Part shown: in pieces, positions 18,846 through 27,665 of the stretch
How the letters are laid out: the number at the start of each line of letters is the position of its first letter
Numbering within the stretch: position 1 is the first letter of the stretch
Origin: Deltaproteobacteria bacterium
GTDB lineage: Bacteria > Desulfobacterota > Desulfobacteria > Desulfobacterales > SURF-15
Reading direction: 5' to 3'
Length of the DNA: 51,672 bases
Assembly: GCA_019309565.1 (NCBI GenBank)
Contig: JAFDFZ010000021.1
Span: forward strand, 1-51,672
Notes under the pieces: model-generated
What the model saw: only the letters and a program-made list of their open reading frames with translations
Databases searched by the model: none
What the model was told of the DNA's origin: nothing
Position numbers and translations under genes: made by a program

Positions 18846-20378
18846 TTATTTGAATGTAATCTGTGCCAGTTGCAACTCGCTGTTGGTTGCAATTGAGGGT
18901 GTGAAATTGATCCTTTTCCCGACTCGGGTATACCCTACCATGTGAAACAACATCACATCGCAGACTATATCCTCATAAATTCGCTTGAAGACCTGTTGCC
19001 AGAGCCTCGTGCGCTCTTCACCGGTTGCAACCGTTGCCCTTTCGATCAGGTCGTCGAGGATTTTATCGCTGACCACGGAATTTGGCCCGTCGCTGTGGTA
19101 TTTGTAAAAAACTGTAAACACCGCATCGCCATTGTTATTGTCGTGCTGTGCCTGTAAGAGATTGGCAGGTCTGTCCTCGGGAAAGGGCTTGTTTAAAATT
19201 TTAATCCACACTCCAACTTCGAGCATTTGAAGTTTTACGTTAAGACCGACCGCTTGATACATGGCAAGCGCTGCTTCCATCAGTTCCGTTGCATTCGGAT
19301 AGATGCCGATGCGTCCGTAAAGGGTGATTTCTTTGTCCACAGGAACACCGTCTTTGCGGGCTTCTTCAAGCAGTTGCCTGGCTTTATCGGGATCATACGG
19401 CCAGACTTTCAGGTTTGGATTATGGCCGTTGATACTGGGCACCACAAGCTGGGTTGCCGGGACCACATCCTTGCTCAGAATACTGCCCCTGATGGCTTCA
19501 CGGTCTATGGCGTAATTCAGAGCTTTTCTTACCCGAATGTCGTCAAGCGGCGGTATTAACATGTCGATTCGGAAACGAGAGGTTTCGGAGTTGAAATAAC
19601 TGAAATCCAATTCCGGGTTGTTCGCATCCTGAACCGCAATATTGGGTGCGATATCGGCCTCCCCTGTTTCCACCATGGCGGCCCGGACCGCAGATTCACT
19701 GCGGAAAACATAGACGGCCTTTTCAACCTCGGGTCGTTTTCCCCAGTAGCCGTCGAAACGCTCCACGACAATCTGCTTGCCCACGTCCCATTTGACGAAT
19801 TTATATGGACCGGTTCCCACTGGGTGCCGGGTCAGTTTTCCCATAGGGGTCTTGGGAGACATGATGGTCAGCGTTCCCATGAGCGTCGGCAAAATGGGCT
19901 GGGGGGTTTTGGTCTTGATCTCCAGGGTGTGGCTGTCCAGCGCCTTTAATGTCATTTTTATGTTGGAGAAGAACTTGATTCTATTTTCACACTCGATACG
20001 GGTATCCATTGTTCGATTGATGGCATATATGGCGGCTTTAGCATTGAAGTCCTCCCCGTCGTGGAACTTCACTCCTTTGCGCAATTTAAATTGCCAGGTG
20101 TTCGGATCGAGTTGTTTCCACGAAGTTGCCAGCCTGGGCGTAACACTGCCATCTTTTGGATTAATCTCGGTTAAGGGCTCTGCGATATTTTTCAGCACCA
20201 CCCGTCCAATATTGGATCTGCAAGAGCTGCACGGCTCAACATTGTCCGGTTCTTCTGAAAGCACAATGGTCACCGTTTTGTCTGCCATGGCGGTTGTGCT
20301 GATAAATACCAGTGAAATGGCTATAAGCGCCACCCAAAGAGAAGTCGAATTCAATCCTAAGAAAAACTTTTTTTTCAT
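18846..20378 (-). CDS. oppA: Peptide ABC transporter substrate-binding protein OppA
   Basis: 510-residue periplasmic binding protein of the SBP_bac_5 family. Residues 1-32 are a signal peptide (basic MKKK, hydrophobic core, cleavage near AMA-DK). Family features follow: EEPDNVEPC, then LATSWKQLDPNTWQFKLRKG (residues ~85-105), then VGTGPYKFVKWD and RKALNYAIDREAI. The hypothetical ligand is a short peptide, though relatives bind nickel chelates, sugars or opines. AGGAGG lies upstream of the ATG. First gene of the oppABCDF operon. Confidence 0.9.
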   Translation of the reverse strand: MKKKFFLGLNSTSLWVALIAISLVFISTTAMADKTVTIVLSEEPDNVEPCSSCRSNIGRVVLKNIAEPLTEINPKDGSVTPRLATSWKQLDPNTWQFKLRKGVKFHDGEDFNAKAAIYAINRTMDTRIECENRIKFFSNIKMTLKALDSHTLEIKTKTPQPILPTLMGTLTIMSPKTPMGKLTRHPVGTGPYKFVKWDVGKQIVVERFDGYWGKRPEVEKAVYVFRSESAVRAAMVETGEADIAPNIAVQDANNPELDFSYFNSETSRFRIDMLIPPLDDIRVRKALNYAIDREAIRGSILSKDVVPATQLVVPSINGHNPNLKVWPYDPDKARQLLEEARKDGVPVDKEITLYGRIGIYPNATELMEAALAMYQAVGLNVKLQMLEVGVWIKILNKPFPEDRPANLLQAQHDNNNGDAVFTVFYKYHSDGPNSVVSDKILDDLIERATVATGEERTRLWQQVFKRIYEDIVCDVMLFHMVGYTRVGKRINFTPSIATNSELQLAQITFK

Positions 20379-21130
20379 TTCAGCCTCCTTTGTTAATGTG
20401 TTGGAAGTTAAAGAAACCCACTGCTAACACACCGATTTGAATCAACCCCTGAAATTGCATAAGTAAACTATGCACCGACTTCAGTTCTGAAACTCTACTG
20501 GGGAATATAATAAACAGTCCGGTTTTCAAAATGCTGAAGGTTGTATATGCGCATCTTCGCAGCCATTTGGTTTAAAGCCGCAATAGACAATGACTGGATG
20601 TGTCCCGAAAATCAGTTTTCTGTTACTGCAGCCTGCCTAAACTTCTTGATGTTTCATGTTTGGTTGTCATTCCAGGAGCCTGCTTGTATATACTTTTGGC
20701 AGCAGGCATCTAATTTGTCAATTATTTTTTGACCCTAAGTCTTTTCATAAGGCTGTCGAATATAACCGCTTTCTGTTCCACCAGGCAGCTCTGAACGTCT
20801 CGAACGTTCAGATTCCTTGGAGCTGTCTTAAGTTTCGCTGATATAGCGGCAGCCACACCGGCCGCCTGGCGGTATACATGCAGGTAGGTATGGCTCTGAT
20901 GGTACCAAGGATTCATGGTCACATGAAATACCTCCTGAAACGTAGTGTTTCTATTTTATAGGAACAGCGGATTTGATTGCGGCGAATTTCGTTTTAATAC
21001 CCCCGCATGTTGCCGTAGAGAGCTTTATTCACCTATAGTTGATCTTTAGACTGTTTTTCAGGGCTTAATTAAAAGGAATACAGAGGTTAAGTATGGGTGA
21101 GTGAGAATCCCGGAGGGTCAATGGACGGAT
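20379..21130. other. Intergenic region between oppA and the histidine kinase
   Basis: About 750 bp. The part next to oppA (20379-20720) should contain the opp promoter, and I see no gene there. The middle holds a possible small gene (20722-20922, minus). 20923-21130 shows nothing recognisable. Confidence 0.5.
20722..20922 (-). CDS. Small protein of unknown function (66 residues)
   Basis: Unrecognised basic protein with sequence features of a real gene: GGAGG eight bases before a GTG start, with an in-frame ATG two codons later. The composition is balanced, with a central AAGVAAAISAKLK stretch and a basic C-terminus MKRLRVKK. No signal or membrane segment. It stands alone between oppA and the kinase on the same strand. 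Alternative: a chance frame, since no family was recognised. Confidence 0.45.
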   Translation of the reverse strand: MTMNPWYHQSHTYLHVYRQAAGVAAAISAKLKTAPRNLNVRDVQSCLVEQKAVIFDSLMKRLRVKK

Positions 21131-23197
21131 CTATTTTTCAAGTTCTTCTTTAATGGCAAGACCGATCTTTTCCAATGTGTAAGGTTTTTTGACATATTTT
21201 CCGGCTCCAAGCTTCTGGGCTTTTTTAACATCCTCGGTTTCTGCGAACCCGCTGGTGATAATGGCTTTCTGGTGAGGGCGCATTTTCGTTATTTCCCTGT
21301 AGGTTTCAAGACCGCTCATGCCCGGCTCCATGATCATGTCGAGCACAATCAGATCCACCTGGTGTTTTTTTATGTATTCAATGGCTTCATCACCTCCTGA
21401 AACAGCCGTTGCATTGTAATCCAATCTATTCAGCATTTCAACGGCGATCTCGCGCTGTTCCTGGATATCGTCTACCACCAGAATGGTTTCTCCGTTACCC
21501 ATATAGTCATCCACGGATAACAGAGACTTGTTTGAAGGCAACTTTTGTCTGGTTACAGGAAAATAGAGTGTGAAGCTTGTTCCTTTGCCGACTTTGCTTT
21601 TTATATCGATATATCCATTGTGATCCTTGACGGTTCCCCAGACCACCGCCATTCCCAATCCCGTCCCACTGCGCCCCATAACCTTTTTGGTGTAGAACGG
21701 TTCGAAGACTCGATCCATATCCTGGCTGGAAATTCCCAGCCCGGTGTCCGAAATGGTCAAGGTCACATAATCGCCCTCTTCAACCTTGTCATAGCCAGAT
21801 ATTGGTTTATCGATGTAACGATTTCTCGTTTTAATGGTCAACCTACCGCCTTCAGGCATGGCTTCGCTGGCATTGGAAACCAGATTCATCACGGTCTTAG
21901 AAAGATGGATTTTTGAGCCTTTGATATTGAGAAGGCTTTTATCAAGATCTGTTTTCAGTTCAACCTTGGGATGGTGTGATATTAATTTTTCATACTCGGG
22001 GCTGGTTAAATATTCGGTGACAATTTGGTTTAGGTTGACCACTTCGTTAACTGCAACTTCTCTTCTGGCAAGGGTGAGCAGATCCTGTACAATCGCTACA
22101 GCTTTTTCCCCGGAGCGCTGTATGGTTTGCAGCGGTTTCGCCAATGGACTGTTTGCAGGCAGTTTCATGAGCAGCAATTCAGGATAACTTACCAGACCGG
22201 ATAAAATGTTGTTCAGATCATGGGCGACGCCGCCAGCAAGGGTTCCGATGGCCTTCATCTTTTGAGCGCGTTGAAGCTGCGCCTCCATTTGCTTCTGTTC
22301 GCTCACATCCTTTAGGATGACAACCGTAGAATCCTGGTTATCATCCTTTACCGGGTAAACTGTCAAGGAAACCTGTTTGCCGTTCAGGTTCACAGGCGAG
22401 TGATCTGGAATCGATCGCAGCCCGCCGCATCTCTCATCCAGCAGCTCCATAACTCTATGAAGGTGAATCCCGTCGAAAAGCTCTCTGAATTCGGCAGAGA
22501 GGATTTGTTCTTCCAAAAATCCAATTAAAGAAACTGCCGAAGGATTTGTGTAAATGATCTTACCTTTCTGGTTAAGCTCCAAAATGCCTTCAGAGATGTT
22601 ATTCAAGATCAATTCAAGATGTCCCCTGGAGGACAAAAGCTCTTTTGTAATCTGACGCGCGTGGACATCTTCAATGCCGACGACCTTTCTTGCCAGTTGA
22701 TTTCTCGATTTCTTATCGATTCCGTCCAGCACCCCAAGAATGTATTGAGGCATTTTATTGAAAGGGCCTTTTGCAATGCAGGCATCGGCACCTATCGCTT
22801 TTAAGTTGATCTTTTTTTCGGCTGCAATAGCCGACACGATGATAATGAATGCATTTTTCAATTTCGGCATGTTGCGAACAATTTTGCAGAGTTTTTCACC
22901 TCCGATATTCGGCATGATCAAATCACAAAAAATCACATCCGGTACAAAAGATTTCAAAACCTCTAAAGCTGAAAGCCCGTCATTTGCTGCAACCACTTCA
23001 TGGCCGTGATCTTTAAGCAGCTTTGTCATAAATTTTTGAACAACCTGATGGTTGTCTACGACCAGTATTTTCTTCTTTTTCTTCTTCATTGTACGGGGCA
23101 TCGAAAGATTTTCTAAAGAATTGACCACAGTCTTTCCAGATCGCTTGCGTTTCTGCATCGATTGCAGCCTCTGTGGAGTAAAGAGGCGTTGGGTCAC
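21131..23197 (-). CDS. Hybrid histidine kinase with receiver domains at both ends (REC-PAS-HisKA-HATPase-REC)
   Basis: 688-residue soluble sensor kinase. Order: REC1 at ~44-160 (ILVVDNHQVVQKF, phospho-Asp in DVIFCDLIMP), PAS at ~190-300, HisKA at ~315-380 with H in GGVAHDLNNILSGL, HATPase at ~420-545 (NLVSNASEAM, DTGLGIS, GTGLGMAVVWG), REC2 at ~568-685 (DLIVLDMIMEPGMSG). No membrane segment, so the input is probably cytoplasmic or by phosphorelay. The start is unsure: the GTG at 23197 adds 36 residues before MKKKKKKILVVDN, and the true start may be an ATG near 23101 or 23089. No clear SD decides it. No neighbouring response regulator. Confidence 0.9.
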   Translation of the reverse strand: MTQRLFTPQRLQSMQKRKRSGKTVVNSLENLSMPRTMKKKKKKILVVDNHQVVQKFMTKLLKDHGHEVVAANDGLSALEVLKSFVPDVIFCDLIMPNIGGEKLCKIVRNMPKLKNAFIIIVSAIAAEKKINLKAIGADACIAKGPFNKMPQYILGVLDGIDKKSRNQLARKVVGIEDVHARQITKELLSSRGHLELILNNISEGILELNQKGKIIYTNPSAVSLIGFLEEQILSAEFRELFDGIHLHRVMELLDERCGGLRSIPDHSPVNLNGKQVSLTVYPVKDDNQDSTVVILKDVSEQKQMEAQLQRAQKMKAIGTLAGGVAHDLNNILSGLVSYPELLLMKLPANSPLAKPLQTIQRSGEKAVAIVQDLLTLARREVAVNEVVNLNQIVTEYLTSPEYEKLISHHPKVELKTDLDKSLLNIKGSKIHLSKTVMNLVSNASEAMPEGGRLTIKTRNRYIDKPISGYDKVEEGDYVTLTISDTGLGISSQDMDRVFEPFYTKKVMGRSGTGLGMAVVWGTVKDHNGYIDIKSKVGKGTSFTLYFPVTRQKLPSNKSLLSVDDYMGNGETILVVDDIQEQREIAVEMLNRLDYNATAVSGGDEAIEYIKKHQVDLIVLDMIMEPGMSGLETYREITKMRPHQKAIITSGFAETEDVKKAQKLGAGKYVKKPYTLEKIGLAIKEELEK

Positions 23198-23390
23198 ACC
23201 TTTCCATCAAGGGGCAAGCAAACCTTGTGCCAACTTGATCAAAGAAAATATTGTTTTAAATATTAAATAGTTAGGTGTCTTCCAGGATTGACGATGTTAC
23301 CGAAAAAGGAAAGGAATGAAGTCAAGATATTGACGATACGATGTGAAAAGTGGGGCCATAAATGATATCGTTATATATGGATTCCTATTC

Positions 23391-25265
23391 TCACAGAGCA
23401 TCCTCCATGCGGTTAATTTCAAGAAGCTTTTTTTCAAACAATCGCTGCTGTTTTTCTAAATCCTCGGTTAATGTTTCCAGTTCTTGGAAATACCGATCTA
23501 TGGCAGACTGGCAATGATGGATGGACTGAGATATCTCGGGTATCCGTTTACCGTCCTGGGATTGAGCCGCCAGTTGCATGGCTTTGTTCAGTTCGTGTAA
23601 GGACTTTTCCTGCATTTCGATATCGTTTTCTATCTGTTCAATACGTCTTTCAATTGGTTGCAACACTTTTGCCCGATGACTGATTATTTCAGATCGCCTT
23701 TTTCTTAATTCTTTTTTCGTCAACCTGCTTCGGTGTTGAACTTCAGCAGAGGCTTTCCCATTGGGCCCCCGGACCTGTCTTTCTATCTGCCATCCGCCCT
23801 TTTCAAGAAACCGTTGATAGCTTCCATCGAATACATAGGGAGTGTCGGATTCAAAAACGATCAGTCTTTCTGCCAGTGCGTGAAGAAACATTTCGTTATG
23901 TGTGACAATAACAACAGCACCTGGAAAGTTATCGACAGCGCTTAACAGGGCATCACAGCAATCCATGTCAAGGTGATGGGTGGGTTCATCTAAAAGCAAC
24001 AGATTGATCGGGGTCACCAGAAGTTTACCCAGCAATACACGGCTTTTTTCACCCCCTGAAAGCACTCCGATTTTTTTCAAGGCTTCATCTCCCGAAAACA
24101 TCATTGAGCCGCAAATGCTTCTTACGGTCTGCCGGTTTAAACTCGGGTTTGAGAATTGGATCTCTTCTTCCACGGTTCTGGAATTGACAAGACTCTGGAT
24201 GTTGGTTTGTTCAAAGAATCCCGGTATAACGCCGGATCTAAAAGTGATGGTCCCCTCTTGTGGAGCAATGTGTCCGGCAATAAGTCGCAACAGTGTGGTT
24301 TTTCCTTTACCGTTTTTTCCAATAACTCCAATGCGTTCTCCTGTTTTAACAGAAATGCTTAACCGGCTGATCAGTTGTTTTTCAGGATGGTAGAAAAAAG
24401 AAAGCTCACTGACTTCCAGCATATACTTGCCGGAAAACGGCGCACAGATAAAAGAGAAGTCAAGTTTTCTTATTCTTTCCAGCTTTTTGACTTTCGCCGT
24501 TTTTTCAATCATCTTTATCCTCGACTGCACGAGGTTGGCAAGCCGCGCCTTGGCCCTGAACCGGTTTACAAACTGTTCCACTTCCTTTCTGCGGCGCTCG
24601 TCTTTGAGCCTGGTTTTTTCGTAAATCTCCTCTTCCTGTGCGATTTGATGGTAGTATTTTTCAGTGGTACCTGCCACTTTTCGCAATTTTTTCCTGTGAA
24701 TCCCCATTGTATGGGTTACCACCGCATCCATGAGGCTTCTGTCGTGTGTGATCAACATCAGTTCGCGGGGCCACGTCTGAAGATACCGTTTGACCCATCG
24801 AATGGAGGTAATATCTAAGTAGTTGGTTGGCTCATCCAGCAGGAGTAGATCAGGGTCCGAGACGAGCACCTTTGCAAGGTTCAATCGTACCTGAAATCCA
24901 CCCGAGAAATGTTGCGGGGGCCGATTCATATCTTTGTTTGAAAAGCCAAGACCGGCCAGTATTTGTTCCACCTTCCAGTATTGTTCTCGATTGTGTTCTG
25001 AAAGCCCTTTCATCCCTTCCTTCAGAATGGTTTCTTCCGTAAAATTAAGATCCTGCCGGACATATCCAATGCGATAATTTTTCGGGATATGAATGCAACC
25101 CGAATCGGGATCTTCCTCACCGACGATTATTCGAAAAAGAGTAGTTTTCCCGTGCCCATTTCTACCTACAAGCCCCAAGCGTTCACGTGGATTGAGCTTG
25201 AAGCTTACGTTTTCAAAAAGGGTATGTCCGGCAAAGCTCTTTGTGAGGTTTTCTGCATAGATCAT
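23391..25265 (-). CDS. ABC-F family ATPase (Uup/YheS-like)
   Basis: 624-residue protein with two ATPase domains and no membrane segment. Domain 1: Walker A GRNGHGKTTL near 36, signature FSGGFQVRLNLAKVL, Walker B LLLLDEPTNYLD. A charged linker follows at ~230-285. Domain 2: GKNGKGKTTLLRL, LSGGEKSRVLLGKLL, LLLLDEPTHHLD. A C-terminal coiled coil spans ~530-624. ABC-F proteins act on ribosomes or translation rather than transport; the long C-terminal coil suits the YheS/Uup group. GGAG lies seven bases before the ATG. Confidence 0.9.
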   Translation of the reverse strand: MIYAENLTKSFAGHTLFENVSFKLNPRERLGLVGRNGHGKTTLFRIIVGEEDPDSGCIHIPKNYRIGYVRQDLNFTEETILKEGMKGLSEHNREQYWKVEQILAGLGFSNKDMNRPPQHFSGGFQVRLNLAKVLVSDPDLLLLDEPTNYLDITSIRWVKRYLQTWPRELMLITHDRSLMDAVVTHTMGIHRKKLRKVAGTTEKYYHQIAQEEEIYEKTRLKDERRRKEVEQFVNRFRAKARLANLVQSRIKMIEKTAKVKKLERIRKLDFSFICAPFSGKYMLEVSELSFFYHPEKQLISRLSISVKTGERIGVIGKNGKGKTTLLRLIAGHIAPQEGTITFRSGVIPGFFEQTNIQSLVNSRTVEEEIQFSNPSLNRQTVRSICGSMMFSGDEALKKIGVLSGGEKSRVLLGKLLVTPINLLLLDEPTHHLDMDCCDALLSAVDNFPGAVVIVTHNEMFLHALAERLIVFESDTPYVFDGSYQRFLEKGGWQIERQVRGPNGKASAEVQHRSRLTKKELRKRRSEIISHRAKVLQPIERRIEQIENDIEMQEKSLHELNKAMQLAAQSQDGKRIPEISQSIHHCQSAIDRYFQELETLTEDLEKQQRLFEKKLLEINRMEDAL

Positions 25266-25308
25266 AAGCGAACTCCAGGTATCAGAAAAAGGATCTGTTC
25301 AAAAACAA

Positions 25309-25413
25309 TCACTCAAGTTTCGCACCCTTAAATGCGTTGTAAAGCCTTATAATGATGGCGACTTAAGATCTATTTGCAATTTTACGTTAAAATAGGGTGC
25401 GAAACTTGAGTGA
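25309..25413. repeat. Nested palindromic element, copy B (short form without inner module)
   Basis: 105 bp with perfect 20-bp terminal inverted repeats (25309-25328 and 25394-25413, starting TCACTCAAGTTTCGCACC). In reverse orientation it equals the left arm of copy C up to TTAAGTCG joined directly to C's right arm from CCaTCATTATAA. It lacks the inner inverted repeats and the 150-bp core. It lies between the ABC-F gene and the Hsp20 gene. Confidence 0.9.
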
Positions 25414-25654
25414 TTTATTAGCAAATTTTAATCATCCAGAAAAGAATTTCCATAGCTGTTGGTTCTTTGAACCGAAACAGTGAGTGCATTCTACTCCGCT
25501 TTCCAAGTTGGGCTCAAGCACATATGTTTTTTCTTGAGGCTTGTAATTTTTTGTTTTGGTATTATGGTACGCTATATCAGAGAGTATTTGGCAGTTGCGT
25601 TAAACGATATGGCTTTGATACTGGATTAAAATCCTGAAATGGGAGGTGAGACAT

Positions 25655-25957
25655 ATGGCTGAAGAAAAACTTAAAGTTGCTCCGAATGTGTGTTCATACG
25701 TTGATGAAGAGCATTTAACGTTGACTATCGAAATCGGCATTCCGGGAGTCAAAAAAGAGGAAATTAAACTGAGAATGCACGATGATAGTTTTAATTTAAT
25801 TGCTCCAAGAGGAGATTTTGATTATGTAACCACATCGGCCTTTTGCTGTCCTGTCAAGGCAAAAGAGGCCAAGTCGACTTATGCGGACGGACTTTTGAAG
25901 ATAGAGGTTCCTTTTAAGGATCCAATGGAAGATGCGGTTGAAGTGTCCATCGATTAG
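25655..25957 (+). CDS. Small Hsp20/alpha-crystallin-like protein
   Basis: 100-residue protein made almost only of an alpha-crystallin-type beta sandwich. [19 protein letters not shown] at ~20-40 is the typical strand-turn, and [12 protein letters not shown] near 82-93 matches the A-x-x-x-G-L-x-I signature. It lacks long N- and C-terminal arms, so oligomer assembly may differ from classic Hsp20s. GGGAGG eight bases before the ATG at 25655 fixes the start; an upstream in-frame GTG overlaps that ribosome site. It is convergent with the ferritin-like gene. Confidence 0.75.
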   Translation: MAEEKLKVAPNVCSYVDEEHLTLTIEIGIPGVKKEEIKLRMHDDSFNLIAPRGDFDYVTTSAFCCPVKAKEAKSTYADGLLKIEVPFKDPMEDAVEVSID

Positions 25958-26037
25958 ACGTCTTGGCAGATGTCCTAGCATTTTACAATTTGATGGTAAC
26001 ATACTCAAAAGCGAACAGCGATACACATTACTCTTAT

Positions 26038-26072
26038 GTAAGAATCCGGATTCTTTGGTTCCGGATTCTTAC
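26038..26072. terminator. Hairpin, probable bidirectional terminator
   Basis: Perfect 13-bp stem GTAAGAATCCGGA / TCCGGATTCTTAC around a 9-base loop, located between the convergent hsp20-like and ferritin-like genes. A long U-tract is lacking in either direction, so it may act as an mRNA 3'-end stabiliser as well. Confidence 0.75.
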
Positions 26073-26088
26073 TTGTGAAACATTGATG

Positions 26089-26562
26089 TCACCCACCGGA
26101 TGTCTGTGGATAGGCGGTATTGGTGTATAAGTATTCCATTTTCTCTTTGTGCTTTAACTCTTCTTGTGCCATTTTTTGAAGGATTTCCTTTATTTGTCCA
26201 TCCGGCTGCAAATCGGTAAGTTCAGAATAAAATTCATAGGACCTCAGCTCTCGGTGGGCAGCAATTAGGAACACTTCCTCATTTGCCATCTCCCCTTTTT
26301 GCAATTCCGGTTCCTTCTGATGTTCGGCAATTTTATAGTACCTTGCCTCTCGTTTCCTGAAGCTATCCGTGTCATAGTTTTCATTGCGGAAGTTAACAAG
26401 GAATTCTTTATGCTTTTTTTCCTCATTGGCAATCCATTCAAGCGTATCCCGAACCCCTTTATCGTTAACTTTTCCATGAATATCCATGTAAAAATTATAC
26501 GCCGCTTCCTCTCTGTTGATTGCGATTTCGATCAAATCCGCTAAACTTCTTTCATCACCCAT
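26089..26562 (-). CDS. Ferritin-like di-iron protein (rubrerythrin-type four-helix bundle)
   Basis: 157-residue protein with two repeated E-x-x-Y...E-x-x-H patterns typical of ferritin-like di-iron sites: REEAAYNFY and NEEKKHKEF in the first half, HRELRSYEFYSEL and QEELKHKEKM in the second. There is no C-terminal rubredoxin (no CxxC pair), so it is an erythrin-like rather than a full rubrerythrin. A role in peroxide or iron handling is likely in an anaerobe. GGGAGG eight bases before the ATG at 26560-26562 sets the start; a longer frame to 26682 adds an unlikely 40-residue leader. Confidence 0.8.
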   Translation of the reverse strand: MGDERSLADLIEIAINREEAAYNFYMDIHGKVNDKGVRDTLEWIANEEKKHKEFLVNFRNENYDTDSFRKREARYYKIAEHQKEPELQKGEMANEEVFLIAAHRELRSYEFYSELTDLQPDGQIKEILQKMAQEELKHKEKMEYLYTNTAYPQTSGG

Positions 26563-26706
26563 GGGTGTTTCCTCCCTTTGAAGTCTTTTAAACGAAAAGG
26601 CTTCCCGGTATGCCGTTATTTTCCCCGGTGATATCTCATTTCCATTTACGTGAAGATCCCGGTAGAAAAGATGCACGTACATCCGAGAAGCCTATTTTAA
26701 ACTGCT

Positions 26707-26760
26707 TGAATCGAAACAGCGATCCCTCTTGAACTGTGCGTTGCACACCCCTTTGGGGAT
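26707..26760 (+). repeat. Dispersed repeat, copy 2
   Basis: Similar along about 50 bp to the reverse complement of 8072-8126. Copy 2 is followed by extra sequence before a second matching block (GAAGATCCTGCTTAAAGCGG near 26837) that resembles the tupA-leader stem side, as if the copies differ by an insertion of about 75 bp. Confidence 0.5.
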
Positions 26761-27080
26761 TCAACAGGGCGAGCGCGTTCCCCTTAAACTTGTCGGAGCA
26801 ATTGGGCTTCGCCATCGGCTACGACACAACAAGGGCGAAGATCCTGCTTAAAGCGGAGCTGAAGGGTTTTCAAAATCAAGCTTAAGATTCTGCATTATTG
26901 TTTTCACGAACATAAGGCCTAAATGCAAGGTGGTCAAGCCATTTCTCTTAAAAAGCTGTATAGTAATAGTTTAGCACCATCAATATGAGAGATGAAGAGA
27001 AGATCTCCGTTTGACTGATACGCCTTGAAGATTGTAAAATAAGCAGCAAAGGACCTATTAGAGAGCAAGCAAAATTTGGC

Positions 27081-27105
27081 TTGACATACATGCCACGATG
27101 TGGCA
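27081..27105 (+). promoter_or_regulatory. Possible promoter -35 box with operator palindrome
   Basis: TTGACA at 27081-27086 matches a sigma-70 -35 box. A perfect inverted repeat TGCCAC-GAT-GTGGCA at 27091-27105 sits in the spacer. The -10 is unclear (CAAACA/AAACAT around 27104-27110). The downstream gene encodes a DNA-binding protein, so autoregulation through this site is plausible. Confidence 0.5.
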
Positions 27106-27215
27106 AACATTAAAGGTTGATCTGGCTCATACTTCCTAGACAAACAGTAAGGGGATCCCAGGTAAGGGATGTTTTCATAATAACCCCAAAAAACAAAGGA
27201 AGGAACATAGGAATA

Positions 27216-27596
27216 TTGGATACCAAGGAATTTTCAAGATTAAGGAAGCAGCTCAATAAAACTCAGAAAGAAATGGCACAACTGCTGGGAACCTCTATCA
27301 AGGCCGTTCACAGCTACGAGCAGGGATGGCGCACCATTCCACACCATGTTGAGCGGCAAATGTATTTTCTTGTCACGCGTCTGAGGCGAAAGACCGGAGG
27401 GCAACAACCATGCTGGAAAATAATGGGTTGTACTTCGGAGCGGCGTTCCCATTGTCCTGCCTGGGAATTCAATGCCGGTGACCTTTGCTGGTTTATCAAT
27501 GGTACTATTTGCGAAGGACGCGTTCACAAAAATTGGCGCGAGAAAATGAAGAGTTGTCGATCCTGCAAGGTGTTGACATCTCATATCTGCTCATAA
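27216..27596 (+). CDS. Helix-turn-helix protein with cysteine-rich C-terminal domain
   Basis: About 126 residues. The N-terminal part is an HTH (FSRLRKQLNKTQKEMAQLLG, then KAVHSYEQGWRTIP), like the DUF1870/Cro-type fold. The C-terminal part carries CWKIMGC-x7-CPAWEF-x5-LCW-x7-C and ends in CRSCKVLTSHIC, likely a metal-binding 'two-CW'-type domain. Start is uncertain: an upstream in-frame TTG at 27117 would put 33 odd residues in front, while TTG at 27216 begins just before the conserved DTKEF and follows GGAAGG. Probably a redox- or metal-responsive regulator; the target is unknown, but metY lies directly downstream. Confidence 0.65.
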   Translation: MDTKEFSRLRKQLNKTQKEMAQLLGTSIKAVHSYEQGWRTIPHHVERQMYFLVTRLRRKTGGQQPCWKIMGCTSERRSHCPAWEFNAGDLCWFINGTICEGRVHKNWREKMKSCRSCKVLTSHICS

Positions 27597-27665
27597 TTTT
27601 TTTGAACCCCAAAATTGATTTTTGTGAAAATTTTTATGCCCTGATCTAAACCAGGAGGAATTCAA

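Larger units (their letters stand above)
26563..27215. other. Intergenic region between ferritin-like and HTH genes
   Basis: About 650 bp. It contains dispersed-repeat copy 2 (26707-26760), a GC-rich stretch to about 26860, and the presumed promoter/operator of the downstream HTH gene (27081-27105). No convincing coding region seen. Confidence 0.5.

Noticed and set aside
26934-27143. 69-codon minus-strand frame over the HTH promoter
   Set aside because: No ribosome site, unlike any protein I know, and it lies over the TTGACA/palindrome region.
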